Origin: Mesostigma viride
Lineage: Eukaryota; Streptophyta; Mesostigmatophyceae; Mesostigmatales; Mesostigmataceae
Assembly (NCBI GenBank): GCA_009746045.1
Contig: RPFO01000213.1
Span: 914,302-978,301, forward strand
DNA: 64,000 bases
Direction of reading: 5' to 3'
Shown: piece after piece, positions 1 through 10,900 of the stretch
Layout of the letters: each line of letters starts with the position of its first letter
How positions within the stretch are numbered: position 1 is the stretch's first letter
Position numbers and translations under genes: made by a program
The notes under the pieces: model-generated
The model's database searches: none
What the model was told of the DNA's origin: nothing
Seen by the model: only the letters and a program-made list of their open reading frames with translations

Positions 1-352
1 TGTGTGGAAGGAACCAAGCTTTCCAGGGAAACGTGGCAGCTGGCATGATGGGGTGGTGACCGAGTAGAAGCCGCTGGCCATAAGTGCTGGGTGGCCATTG
101 ATGGCTCCAAGCAGTGCACCGTCTGTCCTGGTCAAAGATCCGTCCCCGGGGAGGTAATCAAGGAGACCTCTTCCAGGTGCCCGCTGGTGTACAAGGCGGG
201 GGTGACGTGGAGCTTCCTGATCAGGGTGCTACAGCTGTATCGAGCCCTCAGGGTGACCCTGGCCCGGCCCCTGGGGTACCTTCACATACGGTGGTTGGGC
301 AAGCAGGCGGACAGGCTGCACCTCCGGAACGGCCCGACACCAGGCCTAGGGT

Positions 353-733
353 GTGCGTCTATCAGATATTGTACAGGCTTTGCAAAGAGCCAAGAAGGAG
401 CCTAAGGTGTCCAAGCTTGTCCAGTTGGATGAACCTGAGGTAGCTGCCATGGAGATAGATACCAATGCACAGGTTTCTGTCATGGGACCTCAGCATACAG
501 GAGAACTGCTGGTCGGAGAACCAAGTTGCCCCTGGGTGTCTGATTTCAGTGGTAGGACGCATCTAAGGGTGTTGGGAGAGGTTACTGCCCCTGTCATGGG
601 TGTGGATGTGACCTTCCTTGTCCTAGAGGACTATGATGGCCCTGTGATTTTGGGTCAGAATTTTCTGGGCAATCCTGGGATTTCTATCAGAGCTACAGCT
701 CTGAAAAGAGATGGCTGGGGGATATTCCCCTAG
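353..733 (+). pseudogene. Retropepsin-like protease fragment
   Basis: This 126-residue frame ends with a segment in which a hydrophobic strand is followed by VILGQNFLG, the layout of the C-terminal half of retroviral-type aspartic proteases (usually I-L-G-x-D-F/W-L). The N-terminal DT/SG catalytic triad is not clearly visible; an AQVSVM segment lies where it would be expected. It would process the Gag-Pol polyprotein. It lies 60 bp upstream of the RT frame on the same strand, as expected for a retroelement. Assignment rests on this one motif and position; it may be only a remnant. Confidence 0.4.
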
Positions 734-796
734 AAAATTTCAGGACAACATTTCCAATCAGGTGCAGGGTCAAGCCGGTCAAGGGTGTAAAATGGG

Positions 797-2155
797 ATGA
801 AGGGGAGGTGCCCCCAGCGGCCGTTTGGTGATTCCAGCTGTGTTGCACCCAGCAGTATTGGCATAACTCACAGGAGCCTTGCTGCACACTCTCCTTTGAC
901 ATATGACCAGCTGGTCCAAGAGATGAGCTCGCCTACTTTGTTTGAGGCTTGGAAGCTCGCCTTCTCCAAGGCATTGGAGGAGTGGTTGCAGTTTGAGTGT
1001 GCTGCACCAACAGACAGACGTCCCCCAGCATCAAGGAAGCTTGCTTTGAGATTTGTGCTGAAGAGGAAGGTTGTGGATGAGGTATCAGTGCCCCATGTCA
1101 GGCCTGTCCTGAATGAGTATCACGGCACGGGGAGTCTGCCAGGAGAGGAGCTGTACACGCCAGGGATGCTACACGACACATGGAGAATTTTGCTATGTCT
1201 CTACGTGGGGTTGCTGAACAGGGGAGCAGCTATGTCATCAGTGCTGCTGGACTTCAAGAGGGCATTTTTAAAATCTGATCCAGAAGTGGCCAGGAGGGTG
1301 TGGAAGCAGGATGAGCCTTACTGTGTTGAGGTGCCTGCCATCTGGAAGCTGGAGCTGCATCAACAATTCCTGGTTATTCTGAAGGGCCTGGAAGGACTCA
1401 GGTCGAGCCCAATCATCTGGAGACTCACGCTGCAGGAAGCTCTGATCAGTGAGTGTGGCTTGAGAGTGTCTTCAGTTGATCCCTGTTTGCTGCTGGCCCA
1501 ATGGGAGGGTCTGCCAGTGTATGCTAGTTTGCATGGAGATGATCTGCATTTGCTAGCCCCCACGACCTGGCTGAAGAAGTTTATTCCCGTCATCAGTGGC
1601 AAGTTTTCACTGGGCAAGGAGCTGTGGCAGGAGCCCAACAAGCCTGTAGTGTTCTGTGGAATGCAGGCTACCCTGTTCAGGAGGGACGGGGAGTGGAGTA
1701 TCAGGCTTCAGGCTGGAGGAGATTATAAACAGACCATTGTGAAGGCCTTGCCAGAGAAGATCACCCAGGCTGCAGGACCTGAGTTGAGAGGCATGTGGGC
1801 CTGGTTTGCCAGCATCTGTGGTCCGTCTTTGATGGTCCATAGCAGAATGCCTGATGAGGTGCTTGAGGATGAGAAGCCTCGAGTCATAGCCCGATTGGTG
1901 GAGAGTACCCCTGATCTGATTTTGTCTGGGATTGACTTTGCCCAGCCTATCACCTTGGAGATCTTTGTTGACAGTTCCATGGATGCTCGCCAGGTTACCA
2001 AGGTCAGGGGGAATCTGCTGCTCTGTTTGCTTTTTATCAGAGCAGGGCAAGTTTGTTCAGCTGGTACAGCAGACTGCAGAAGAGGGTCTGTATCAGTTCA
2101 GATGTGGCAGAATGCAGGGCCATATGCGAGGGGATCCAGTCCAGCTTGTACATAA
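797..2155 (+). pseudogene. Ty1/copia reverse transcriptase, frame-broken
   Basis: The frame follows the copia RT order: an ALRFVLKRK segment (family: W-x-F-x-x-K), then DFKRAFLKSD (family: D-x-K-x-A-F-L-x-G), then KGLEGLRSSPIIW (family: K-x-L-Y-G-L-K-Q-x-P-x-x-W), a VDPCLL segment and finally LHGDDLHLL at the place of the catalytic Y-V-D-D box. It would copy element RNA into cDNA in virus-like particles. The true frame ends near 2040, where RNase H continues in another frame; the last 35 or so residues to 2155 are out-of-frame read-through. The H-G-D-D variant keeps both catalytic aspartates. Confidence 0.75.
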
Positions 2156-2448
2156 AGGAGTTAATGCTGGAGTTGGCTTCAGTTACCCCTTGGACCTTGC
2201 AGATGGAGACGTTATTGCTAACAGACAGCATGGGTATGGTCCAGTTTGTTCACAAGCAGCTGGCCAGAAGCCGGGACCTGGATTATTTGTTGCTGAAGGA
2301 GTTGGCCAGTTTGGTTGACTTGAAGCATATCCCTGGCGAGGAGAACCCTGCTGATGCATTGACAAAGCTGCCACACAAGGCCCCAGCCCAGTACAATGTA
2401 CTGAGGAAGCTCATGAATGCTGACTGTCAAGTCGGTCTATCTGTCTAA
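2053..2448 (+). pseudogene. Ty1/copia RNase H domain, C-terminal end of pol
   Basis: The segment contains SSDVAECRAICEGIQSSLY followed by KELMLEL, a TDSMGMVQF segment and KHIPGEENPADALTKL. These match the copia RNase H order S-S-x-E-A-E-Y, W-L-x-x-L-L, D-N-x-x-x-I and H-I-x-x-x-x-N-x-A-D-x-L-T-K. It would degrade the RNA strand of the hybrid. The first RNase H strand (IFVDSSMDAR) lies in the upstream RT frame ending at 2155, so a single frame change near 2030-2055 separates them. The stop at 2446-2448 is probably the natural end of pol. Confidence 0.75.
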
Positions 2449-3060
2449 AAGCTGAGAGCTGGGTGCTTAAGTCTCTGGATATCAGGCTGGGAGCTTGATT
2501 GTACATAATCCTGAGCACACCTTGAGGGGTGAGACATGTCTCTGGTGTGGGAATGTCTGACATTGTCTCTGATGGAGAGATGTCTATCTGGGGTTTTCAT
2601 CTCAGTCTGAGGTTTCCCCAGATCTGTGGTTTGTGGGCGGGGTTCGATTCCCTGGTGCCGTCTTAAGGCGGAGTTTCACGGACTGGCTGACCCATCCACC
2701 ATGCTGGTGAGGTGGCGACAGGTCCCCTGATTTCCCACGGTTGGAACGAGTATAGGAGCTTGTGTTTTGCATGTGCTTCGCGTAGATGTTGTGTCTGGTT
2801 CGATAAGGGGCAGCAGACCGGCGCCGACTCCCGTCTGGGGGTCAGCAATGTTTTCTGATGAGCTGTTGTGGGTGATCTGTGGGGTTTCGCCTAAGGTCCT
2901 GAAGGTTGTACATACTTCTCAAGTTCTTAGCTGAACACCTATGGGCTGCCACAGTTGGCCAACCTCTTGTACATGGGTAACACAACGAGCCTCCCGTGAA
3001 GGGATAGGGACTCATTGTAATTTGTTTGTGCTCCTGAACCAGTATGGGTGCTATGTACAT
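2449..3060. other. Non-coding stretch downstream of copia pol
   Basis: No coding region, RNA gene or boundary could be supported here. By position it should contain the 3' untranslated region and perhaps the start of an LTR, but no polypurine tract or TG...CA ends were identified. Confidence 0.4.
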
Positions 3061-3065
3061 ATAAT

Positions 3066-3187
3066 AAGGAATCCAAGCTGACTGTCATGCCCAGTGGGTT
3101 GTGACTTGTAGTCGGGGAGGATGTCCAGGAATCCAAGCTGACTGTCATGCCCAGTGGGTTGTGACTTGTAGTCGGGGAGGATGTCCA
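3066..3187. repeat. Tandem duplication of a 60-bp unit
   Basis: Two head-to-tail copies of a 60-bp unit beginning with AGGAATCCAAGCTGACTGTC and ending with GGGGAGGATGTCC sit at 3067-3126 and 3127-3186 and appear identical. No function is evident. Confidence 0.95.
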
Positions 3188-4797
3188 GTACCCATTGTGT
3201 GTGTTTGTATGTAGACTTGTGTGAGCTGCTACAGCTCAAGAAAAGAAAGGATTGGAGTTAACGCCAAGCGCATTGGCGTGATCCTGATTTGGCATTTCTC
3301 TGCGATTCCAGCGGCACCGGAACGAGTTCATTCCGACAAGTATCAAGAAAGTTATGGCGTTCCGACTTCCCGGTCGCGCGCGAGCGCGAGCCGGCTGTTC
3401 TTCTAAGTCGGACGTGAATATTTGCCGACGACATATGGGGTCGACAGTAATTCCTGGGCTGACAGGAATTAGGTGCTGTACCTACGACGGTATTGGATTA
3501 ATACGTCGTACGCAGGAAATAGGAACCTTAACCTGTGGTCTGTTGGTACCGCAGGCTTAGTCCTGGACTTCTAGGTGCAGATGCAATAGTCACTGTGGAC
3601 TGCGCTCTGTGGTCACTGTGCCTGTATGGCAGACCTACTGTATAGGAACTGGGCGCTGTACAGGTAGTGAATACTGTACCGGGAGTGTTATTACTGAGCA
3701 GGCCTCCTAGGCTGCTCAGGACTAGCAAGCACAGTGCACAAGTATATAAAGACTAGACCAGTGCCATTTGGGCAGATCTCTTGCGAGCCCGCCTCACGTG
3801 TTTTGCCTTGACTTGGCAAGCGCGTGTACAAGCCTCAAGTGTGTGAGCGCTGTAACATTATCCAATTTGAACAAAGCTCCGTTTCCAACCATATTCACAC
3901 ATTGCTGCATTGCAACCATATCCTTCACATTGCGTTTGCTAGGAACGTTAACTATGGCTGCCAAGGAGCTCACTTGAAGCGAGTCGCCGGGGGGACGCGG
4001 CTTCCATCCAGCAACTGAGGGTGGGTGGGGTGGTCTCAGCGGGGAAGCCCGGCCGATGGCCACATGACTGACCTCGATCCGTTTTTTTGCTGCATGATCA
4101 TAAGGCCCACCGCCCGCGCTTCCAGTGACAAGCTATCTAGCCATCTAGTTGGGCGAACTCCGGGGTCTCCACTCCGGAGCGTCATGTGATTGATCAGCGT
4201 AGATCAGATCGCTCGATCAGTTGGTAGGGTGAGGCAGCCCCACTGTAGCTGGCGTACTCCGTGATCTCGATCGATCCCGGCGGCCGGGTGCCCCTCCACG
4301 TGCACCGACCGAGCAAAGTGCAGGGCTTGTGCACGCCTATGTAAGTAAGTACCTGAGTGTCATGCACATGTGCGCATATGGGCATGCCACGGAGTACTAT
4401 GCTAATCTCATTAGAAAAATAATTGCACGAAAGTTACAAATCGATCGTCTGCATCATGCCCCAATTCCATATGAAGTCACTACTAGAGGGGGATATAATC
4501 CTCATCTGAGCTGTCCTCGATCTACAGTAATGGCAGACGAGGCGGTAGTGTAGCGGCTATCCTCAGGGGCGATATAACCACCTGCGGACTTCTGCCATTG
4601 CACATTCTCAGTACCATGCAAAGGGCCCGGCGTGATCGAGGCCCGTGGGGAGAAAACAGGAGCATGCCCCACAGGAAGATGCCTATCGCAGACGGCAGCC
4701 CATTTCTCCTCATGTCTATCATGCGGGCGCGGAGTACAGCCTAATCCCAGAAGCCCTGCATCCTCAAGCAAGTGTGCATGCACGCCTCACAATATAT
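3188..4797. other. Non-coding stretch with a possible Pol II promoter at about 3742
   Basis: No ORF longer than about 90 codons looks coding. A TATA-type run, AGTATATAAAG, lies at 3741-3751 after a GC-mixed stretch with several short direct repeats (for example GTCACTGTG at 3587 and 3612). It could be the promoter of a retrotransposon LTR belonging to the upstream copia element. Nothing else is evident up to 4797. Confidence 0.3.
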
Positions 4798-4902
4798 TCA
4801 TTGAGAATGATAAATTACGGAGGTGAGGTTGGCATGCAACATAAGGAAAACCCCGAAAAGAAGAAGAACACTGAAGACAATGGTTCTAGTAAGGGTTTTT
4901 GC

Positions 4903-4978
4903 TCGCGTCAGCCTGGCTGACTCGCCGCCGTTGGCGGCGCGTCAGACAGCTGACTCGTTGCCAACGGCGGCAAGTTAG
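4903..4978. promoter_or_regulatory. Left subterminal motif cluster with inverted repeat
   Basis: GCGTCAG and CTGACTC motifs recur, and GCCGCCGTTGGC at about 4923 is mirrored by GCCAACGGCGGC at about 4960, able to form a 12-bp stem. It lies just inside the left end of the hAT-type element and mirrors the denser cluster inside its right end, so a transposase-binding role is inferred. Confidence 0.5.
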
Positions 4979-5259
4979 CCAATGGAAGCTCAAGTGGGGA
5001 ATCCGAAAGGGGTTCTCTTGCTACAGGGCAAAACGACCCCTGAGATAAGGTTTGGGGCACATGTCTAGCTCTTGAGTCAGTCTGACTTGTAAAAGCGTAG
5101 CGAGAAATGGGTTCGATCCATGATACAAAATTCAGAATAATATGACCTACTTCAACTGTTTTTCTGAATTTACTGTTACATGCACTTAATTAGGATCGCA
5201 TCCACAATGCCACAGCCCAGTAGGGCACACACCCACATCAAACTTATTATTTATCAAAC

Positions 5260-5589
5260 TTAAAATAAAAGTCTGACTTTGATGATGAGCTCGTGAACAC
5301 TAGTGATGTCCCAGCTAGTGGCATGGCAAATTGACCGGCCTGGGGGCTCACCAGCATAGCCGGACTGAGCCGATGCTGCTGCTACACCACTGGCAGCATT
5401 GCTATCATTTCCCCTTTTCCTCTTGCTGCGGTTCAGCTCGTTTGCTGCCTGGCCTACGCCAACAATGGCACGCGGACTAGGCGCAGGCGCTTTGGCCATG
5501 TCGGCGGCCTGTTTCGGCATAAAAAAAGCTGCGATTCGCCCAGATTTAATTTTCCCCAGTATTCCTTCCGGCGCCATCCCTTCACCCAA
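5260..5589 (-). CDS. Hypothetical 109-residue ORF inside the hAT-type element
   Basis: Not recognised. The frame reads a basic segment with SKRKRG (possible nuclear signal) and, near the N-terminus, GKIKSGRIAAFFMPK. The I-x-x-F-F core resembles a PCNA-interacting peptide, although the usual leading glutamine is serine here. No catalytic hAT domain is present. It could be a relic of the parental transposase N-terminus, an unrelated captured exon or a chance frame. Confidence is low because nothing but length and this motif supports it. Confidence 0.2.
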   Translation of the reverse strand: MGEGMAPEGILGKIKSGRIAAFFMPKQAADMAKAPAPSPRAIVGVGQAANELNRSKRKRGNDSNAASGVAAASAQSGYAGEPPGRSICHATSWDITSVHELIIKVRLLF

Positions 5590-6055
5590 AAACTTCCACC
5601 CCCCAGGTCACTAACTTTTCTAGTTGACTATCAGACTAAACCATTAACGTTGTTAAATGTTTATACAATATTTCTGACCCGGCCCGAAATTTCACCTACG
5701 CATCTAGTAATGAATGGATCCAACAAATCTAAAGCGTTAGTCAACACACCTGGAATCCGATTCAAAGCAATCTACAAGGAAAGGATGTTCATCTAAATCA
5801 GGCAACCTCGCAAAGCTGCGTCAATCAGCTCATCAATCATATTCCGGAGGATCGACCATTGCCAGTCGTCCTCGGCTATAGGTATTGTGCTACCACTTCG
5901 CATTCGTCGCGTGGTCTAGACTCTAGAAGTCTCGTCACTCTCGCCGCCAAGCAGGCAAGGGCCGGCAGGTCTGGCACTTGGCATGGTAACGGGCTGTTCA
6001 GGATTCCGCACTGTCTGACGCATAGACTCGGTGCACATGAGTACTGACGTGCTGC

Positions 6056-6205
6056 CTAAATTTACGCGTCATACGACTGACGTGCAGTCAAAATTTACGC
6101 GTCAGACGACTGACGCGGGGCCAAAATTTACGCGTCAGCTGTCTGACGTGTGGACGAAAAAGTCGGACGCGTCAGACACTGACGCGTCAGCGGCTGACGT
6201 ATACG
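6056..6205. promoter_or_regulatory. Right subterminal cluster of ACGCGTCAG/TGACGCG motifs
   Basis: In 150 bp the sequence TTTACGCGTCA occurs three times at roughly 33-bp spacing, each followed by a CTGACG-type half site, and further GACGCGTCAG copies occur at about 6168 and 6180. The motif is a near-palindrome. Its position just inside the right inverted end of the hAT-type element, with weaker relatives inside the left end, suggests repeated transposase-binding sites. A host bZIP or MluI-box factor site is the alternative. Confidence 0.55.
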
Positions 6206-6866
6206 TCCCGTTACTAGAAACACTGACTGAAGAAATTAATAGTAATCTGACACGGACATCCAAGGATCACGCCATGGCTGCACAAGGTACAACTAACTAC
6301 ATCACAAAACTAAGACACGCAGCAACATCCGTCACTGCATGCCGGCCCACCATGCAGGCGTGGGAGGGATCTAGACCGCATGGGTCGCGACAAAGTCGGC
6401 CCGGGTGCGGCGGAATAATACATCAGCCACGGTGCGAGTGAAGGCGAGTCACCGACAGGCGCTGCTCAGTGCCAATTAATACGAGGACCACGTGTGGGCA
6501 GACCACGGGGCGGTCTAACCGTCGAGGTCGAGGCGGTCGATAATTCACGGCGCTGGCAGCACTCGTGGAAAAACTCCACTGTCTTGGGGCCCATATGGCC
6601 CGAACTCCTCAAGGACAAAGGCGGGGATGACCCGGTGGGGCCCCACATTGCCGTAGGAGGCAAACTAGTTGTCGCGCTCAGCCACTAGCGGCACTGAGCA
6701 GCGCCGGCATGATTCCACAGCCACCCGGCCGGAGGATGTGGTGACCGGAGAGCGGCCGAGCCACGGAGACATCGATGAGCAGGTTGCGCAAGTTCCCTGC
6801 CCGTCGTAGTCAAGCATGGTAATGTCGGGGCGGTGGTTGGGTGAGTAGAGAGAGGGCGGCCCCTCA

Positions 6867-7324
6867 CAATATAAAGTCCACCATAATATATAATGATGAA
6901 TAGACAGTATGGGGATCGAGCACACAGCCCGGCCGGCCTGCCACAACCCTGCATGTGTGCAGGGGGAATGCCGGAGTGAGGATATGATGGGACCCATCAC
7001 CCAGACCAGATGATGCATTACTCTATAACCATGCTTTGCCCATGCTGAGAGTCAATCTCTACCGAGACGCCCGCATGCCCATTGCCCTGGCCAGTTAGTC
7101 TAGCCATAATCATCTTCCACGCCGCCCATGCCAGGCCTCTTTAGGTATGATACATCTTGACCCACAATTAGGACAGCCCTTGGATGTTGGTATGTTGGCT
7201 GTGGGGTGGTTTGCAAATTTAGCATTTTGCAGCCGATTTATCGGCTTTAAATGGGACCAATGAGGGCTTAATGATATACTTACACCAGCCATAGCCTTAT
7301 AGCTTAGTGCCTTAGTCCTTGCAC
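6867..7324. other. Non-coding stretch, no feature recognised
   Basis: No supported ORF, repeat or RNA gene. A short GCCGATTTATCGGC hairpin lies near 7231. Confidence 0.35.
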
Positions 7325-7590
7325 AGCCATGCTACGTCCTGGCTATGCTCAGATTATACTTGCCCACGCTCAGGTTGTTATGATATGCACACATGGGTCT
7401 TATTGCACCCACAGACCTTGCCGGACCGTTTCCCGAGTCCGATTGCAGCTGTGGCATGCCTTTGGCATGAAGGAGAAAGGGGGTCTCTGCCTTTTCTACC
7501 TGTTGTGCAGTGTGCACACACAGGGATTAAAAGCACTTCGGTGCTCCGCCGTGACTCCCCAACGGGAGCACGAGTTTAATTAATTAATGG
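7325..7590 (+). repeat. Dispersed repeat, copy 1 (inverted copy at 40741-40990)
   Basis: About 260 bp match the reverse complement of 40741-40990 with scattered differences. They share the CATGGGTCTTATTGCACCCAC-type segment, a GTGTGCACA segment and the end AGCACTTCGGTGCTCC...GACTCCCCAACGGGAGCACG followed by TTAATTAATTAA. A third partial copy is at 62440-62486. The GTGCTCC/GGAGCAC arms can form a hairpin. The TTAA-rich edge suggests a TTAA-targeting mobile element, but no complete inverted ends were resolved. Confidence 0.75.
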
Positions 7591-7744
7591 CTAATTAACG
7601 TTAACCCCTAAATGGGCAGAAATACTGCCGATGCATCGGCTGTAACTTCACAATTTTGCAAACCAGATGCCATCCAACCCACCCATATCCAATGGCTGTC
7701 CTTGGGGGCCAAGCATGTCCATGAGTTGCCCTTCGGGTTGGTAT

Positions 7745-7763
7745 ATCACAACCTTACATATAT
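7745..7763. repeat. Target-site duplication, 3' side of REL LINE
   Basis: ATCACAACCTTACATATAT is repeated exactly at 13906-13924. The 19-bp perfect duplication brackets the LINE and defines its ends. Confidence 0.9.
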
Positions 7764-7972
7764 TCATTGAGAATGATAGATTACGGAGGTGAGATAGGCA
7801 TGCAACATAAGGAAAAACCCGATAACTGGGAGAATAACCCTGAAGAAATTAATAGTAATCTGACACAGACATCCAAGGATCACGCCAGCGGCACAAGGTA
7901 CAACTAACTATACATCACAAAACTACACGCAGCAACAGCGCTGCCGGCCCACCATGCAGGCCTGGAAGGGAT

Positions 7973-10900
7973 CTAGACCGCATGGGTCGCGACAAAGTCG
8001 GCCCGGGTGCGGCGGAATAACACATCAGCCACGGTGCGAGTGAGGGCGAGTGACAGACGCTGCCGCCAATACGAGGACCACGTGCGGGCCGACCACGGGG
8101 CGGTCTGACCCTCGAGGTCGAGGCGGTCTTCACGGCGCTGGCAGCACTCGTGGAAAAACTCCGCTGTCTTGGGGCCCATGGCCCCGAACTCCTCAAGGAC
8201 AAAGGGGATGACCCGGTGGGGCCCCACATTGCCGTAGGAGGCAAACTTGTCGCGCTCAGCCACAGCGGCAGCAGCGCCGGCATCCACAGCCGCCCGGAGG
8301 ATGTGGCGACCGGAAAGCGGCCGAGCCACGGAGACATCGATGAGCAGGTGGCAACCCTGCCCGTCGTAGTCAAGCACGGTAATGTCGGGGCGGTGGTTGG
8401 GTGAGTAGAGGGCGGCCCCATCCGCGTCCTCGCACTTGATGGTGGAGTGGGGAAAGACCGACCGAACCATGGCACACACCACCCGGAGGAGAGCGGTATG
8501 GAGATAGAGGAACCAGTTCTGGTTCTGCTGGCCACCCATGCACGCGATGTAGTGCGTCCCAGTAGTATCCAGAGCAAGCCCGCAGCTGCCGCAGGACGCA
8601 CCCGCCGTGATGAGAGGTTGCGGGGCAAAGAGCTGGTGGCGGAGAGCGATGGCGTAAAGGGCCGGAACCAGTGTGAACAAAGGGCTCATGGGGAGGGCGC
8701 GCAGGAATGCGGACCCCACGCTCCCCTCAAGGGAAACGGAGTGAAGCCAAGCCTTCCCCTGATCGTTCAAGCTCGCATGCAGACCCATCCAGTCGGCACA
8801 GTGTAGTATACCCGCGTAGGTCTTTTGTTGTTTTTCATGAACGCAGGCAGGGAAGACACTAGGACTGACGACAGTGGACACGCCGGGCGTGCCCCGGGGC
8901 AGGCGACGGTGGACGGCCTGAGCGGGGCGGACGAGGTCGCAAGCCTGCTGGATCCCGAGGTAAGAATCCTGCACAGCCTGCACAAAGGGGAAGGGGGATG
9001 GGGTGACCAAGTCGGGAATGGCGCTGACGGCGCTGGGGACCAACCGGCGGATCTCCGCCCAGGCCTGAGCAACAGAGCCAAGGAAGGCGGCGGGGGCGAG
9101 GCGGGCGGCGCGGGTGAGCCCACACCCGCCCATGCGGCAGGGGAGGGTGGCCAAGCGCATGGAGTGAGCTGGCAGGCTAGGGCCGGGGAGGAGCACCTGC
9201 AAGGCGGCCTGAATGCGCTCGTCATGGCCTTCCGCGGCAAGCCGCACCAAGTGGGGGGGAGCGCCACGGAGCCAGTGAACCACCCGCGGGTGGGCGCAAA
9301 ACCACAGGAGGAGCCCTTTGGTCTGGGGGTCCTTGAGGCGCGCCCAAGTCTCGAGGACATGGGTGCGCTGTTCCACGGTGGCCCGGAGCTCCTCTTCGAC
9401 GTAGTCAGGGTCACCCACAGGGACGCCCAGGCACGAGAAACCACGCGCCCGCGCCAATGCCCCCGGGATAGCCGCGGGGAAGCCAGAGCAGTCCCCCTGG
9501 GGCGAAAAGACTGCACACTTGGGGAGGGTGAGCCGAAGGTTGATGGCCGCCATGGCCACTTCAAGGGCAGCCAGGGCGGCAACCACAGCGTCGGCCGGGC
9601 CAAGGGCATGGATATCGTCCATATAGGCGAGGAGCACGACATCCGGGTGCGCAGCGTGGACACCTTGGAGAGCCTTGTGCAGCGGGGCAGACAGGTAAAA
9701 GGGGCCGAGGGGGTCACCTTGCTGGGTTCCCGTGCGGGAAGCGATGTCGGCGAACGTCCCATCCTCCATGAGGAAGGAGAGTTGAGTGGGTTCGCCGTAG
9801 CAGGCTGCTGTCCACGCAAGAAGGTCAGGGAACGCCTCGCCGACGGCCTCAAAGATGCTAGCCTTGGTGACAGCATTGAACGCATTGTGGCAATCCACCT
9901 TCAGCGCCACATGGGTCGGATGCGTCTCGAGGTAGGCCTGAACTGTGTGCACGATGATGTCGCTGCCCCCTTTGGTGGCGACGCCAAGCTGGGCCGCGAC
10001 GGACTCCTCAGTATCACTCCGGTTGGGGCAGAAGTAGGCGCGAAACTCGGGGGCCTTTTGGCGACAAATGACCTTACTCACCAGCTTGCGTAGGACCTCG
10101 CCGCAAGCAATGGGACGAACGCGGCCAGCAGGCGGGGGGACGTCGTCTTTCAGGAGGGCAATGAGGCGTGCCCCAGCCAGCCAAGGGCGCGCCGCGGGGG
10201 CCAGGGACCCCGCGGCCAAGTCGGCGGCAGCCTCAAAGAGTGCGGTCGCCCCGCCATGGCCCGCCATCACGGAGAGGTGCTCGTAGCGCCAGCCTGAGGG
10301 GCCGGTGGAGGAGGCGTTCGGCAGATCCTTCAGCACAGCCGTGAAGATGTCCAGGTCCAGGACAATAGGCGGGGGCGGGGGGGTGGCCGGGGCGGGCACC
10401 GCAAAGGCCGGTTCGTCGGGGTGAAGGTCGCGCAAAGCCTGCAGGGTCGGGGGAGTGGAGGGAGCCAACGCGGTCAGTTCAAGCTTTTGCATGGCCCGGC
10501 TCAATTCACCTACCTTCACCAACCGCATGACGTCAGCTTCCACCCGGGCAAAGGAGGCGGCCCCCGACACCCGGGTGGAGGCCGGAGGCTGCAGCGCCCA
10601 CAGCCCTTCCCAATCCCCGAGGAGGAACCGCCGGCAGCGAGCGATGACCGCACCCTGTACGCCACGCACGCCCCGCTCCAACGGCGCTAAGAGGAGCCGG
10701 GGGGTGACGAGAAACAGCTTGTGGCCGAGTTCGTCGAGAGGGTGACTATGCATCCGGGCCAGGGAAAGCAGGGCGCAGCGCGTAAACAAGCTCCGGGCGC
10801 GGTGAGGGACGTCCGGGAGCGTCATGCAAGGGTTGCGCGCACAGGCGGCAAAAGGGAGCGTGGCCAGGAATGCCCAGCCTGCCGAGAGGTCCCCCGGATC

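Larger units (their letters stand above)
1..2448 (+). mobile_element. Ty1/copia-type LTR retrotransposon remnant (pol portion, 5' end outside window)
   Basis: Three successive plus-strand reading-frame segments carry, in order, a retropepsin-like segment (353-733), a copia-type reverse transcriptase (797 to about 2040) and a copia-type RNase H (2053-2448). The order protease, RT, RNase H with no integrase after RNase H is that of Ty1/copia elements. The segment 1-352 holds only short overlapping frames with no domain I recognise; integrase is not visible here. Frames change at least twice, so this copy is defective as written. I could not delimit an LTR downstream; a TATA-like run at 3742 may belong to one. 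The element class is well supported, the boundaries are not. Confidence 0.7.
4878..6225. mobile_element. Non-autonomous hAT-type DNA transposon
   Basis: The ends are CAATGGTTCTAGTAAGGG at 4878 and, read inward on the other strand from 6225, CAGTGTTTCTAGTAACGG, matching at about 15 of 18 positions. They are flanked by perfect 8-bp duplications ACTGAAGA (4870-4877 and 6226-6233). CA-x-x-G ends plus an 8-bp duplication are the hallmark of hAT transposons. Both subterminal regions carry clustered GCGTCAG/CTGACGC motifs (4904-4965 and 6064-6200), as expected of transposase-binding sites. No full transposase is encoded, only a 109-codon frame of unknown meaning at 5260-5589, so it would need transposase in trans. 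Confidence 0.8.
4798..6866 (-). mobile_element. 5'-truncated copy of the REL-type non-LTR element, split by a hAT insertion
   Basis: Positions 4798-4872 match the 3' end of the complete element at 7764-7838, starting with the same TCATTGAGAATGAT. The match resumes at 6226 and continues to about 6866, paralleling 7841-8415 with small indels. On the minus strand this contains the end of the endonuclease domain (PDIT motif, then VLEEFG-like and FFHECCQRRE segments). The two parts are separated by the hAT-type element 4878-6225, whose 8-bp target duplication joins them cleanly. The copy is broken by several indels and is not coding as a whole. Confidence 0.8.

Noticed and set aside
8825-10093. 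422-codon plus-strand ORF
   Set aside because: Lies antisense to the RT domain of the LINE; GC-rich composition keeps frames open.
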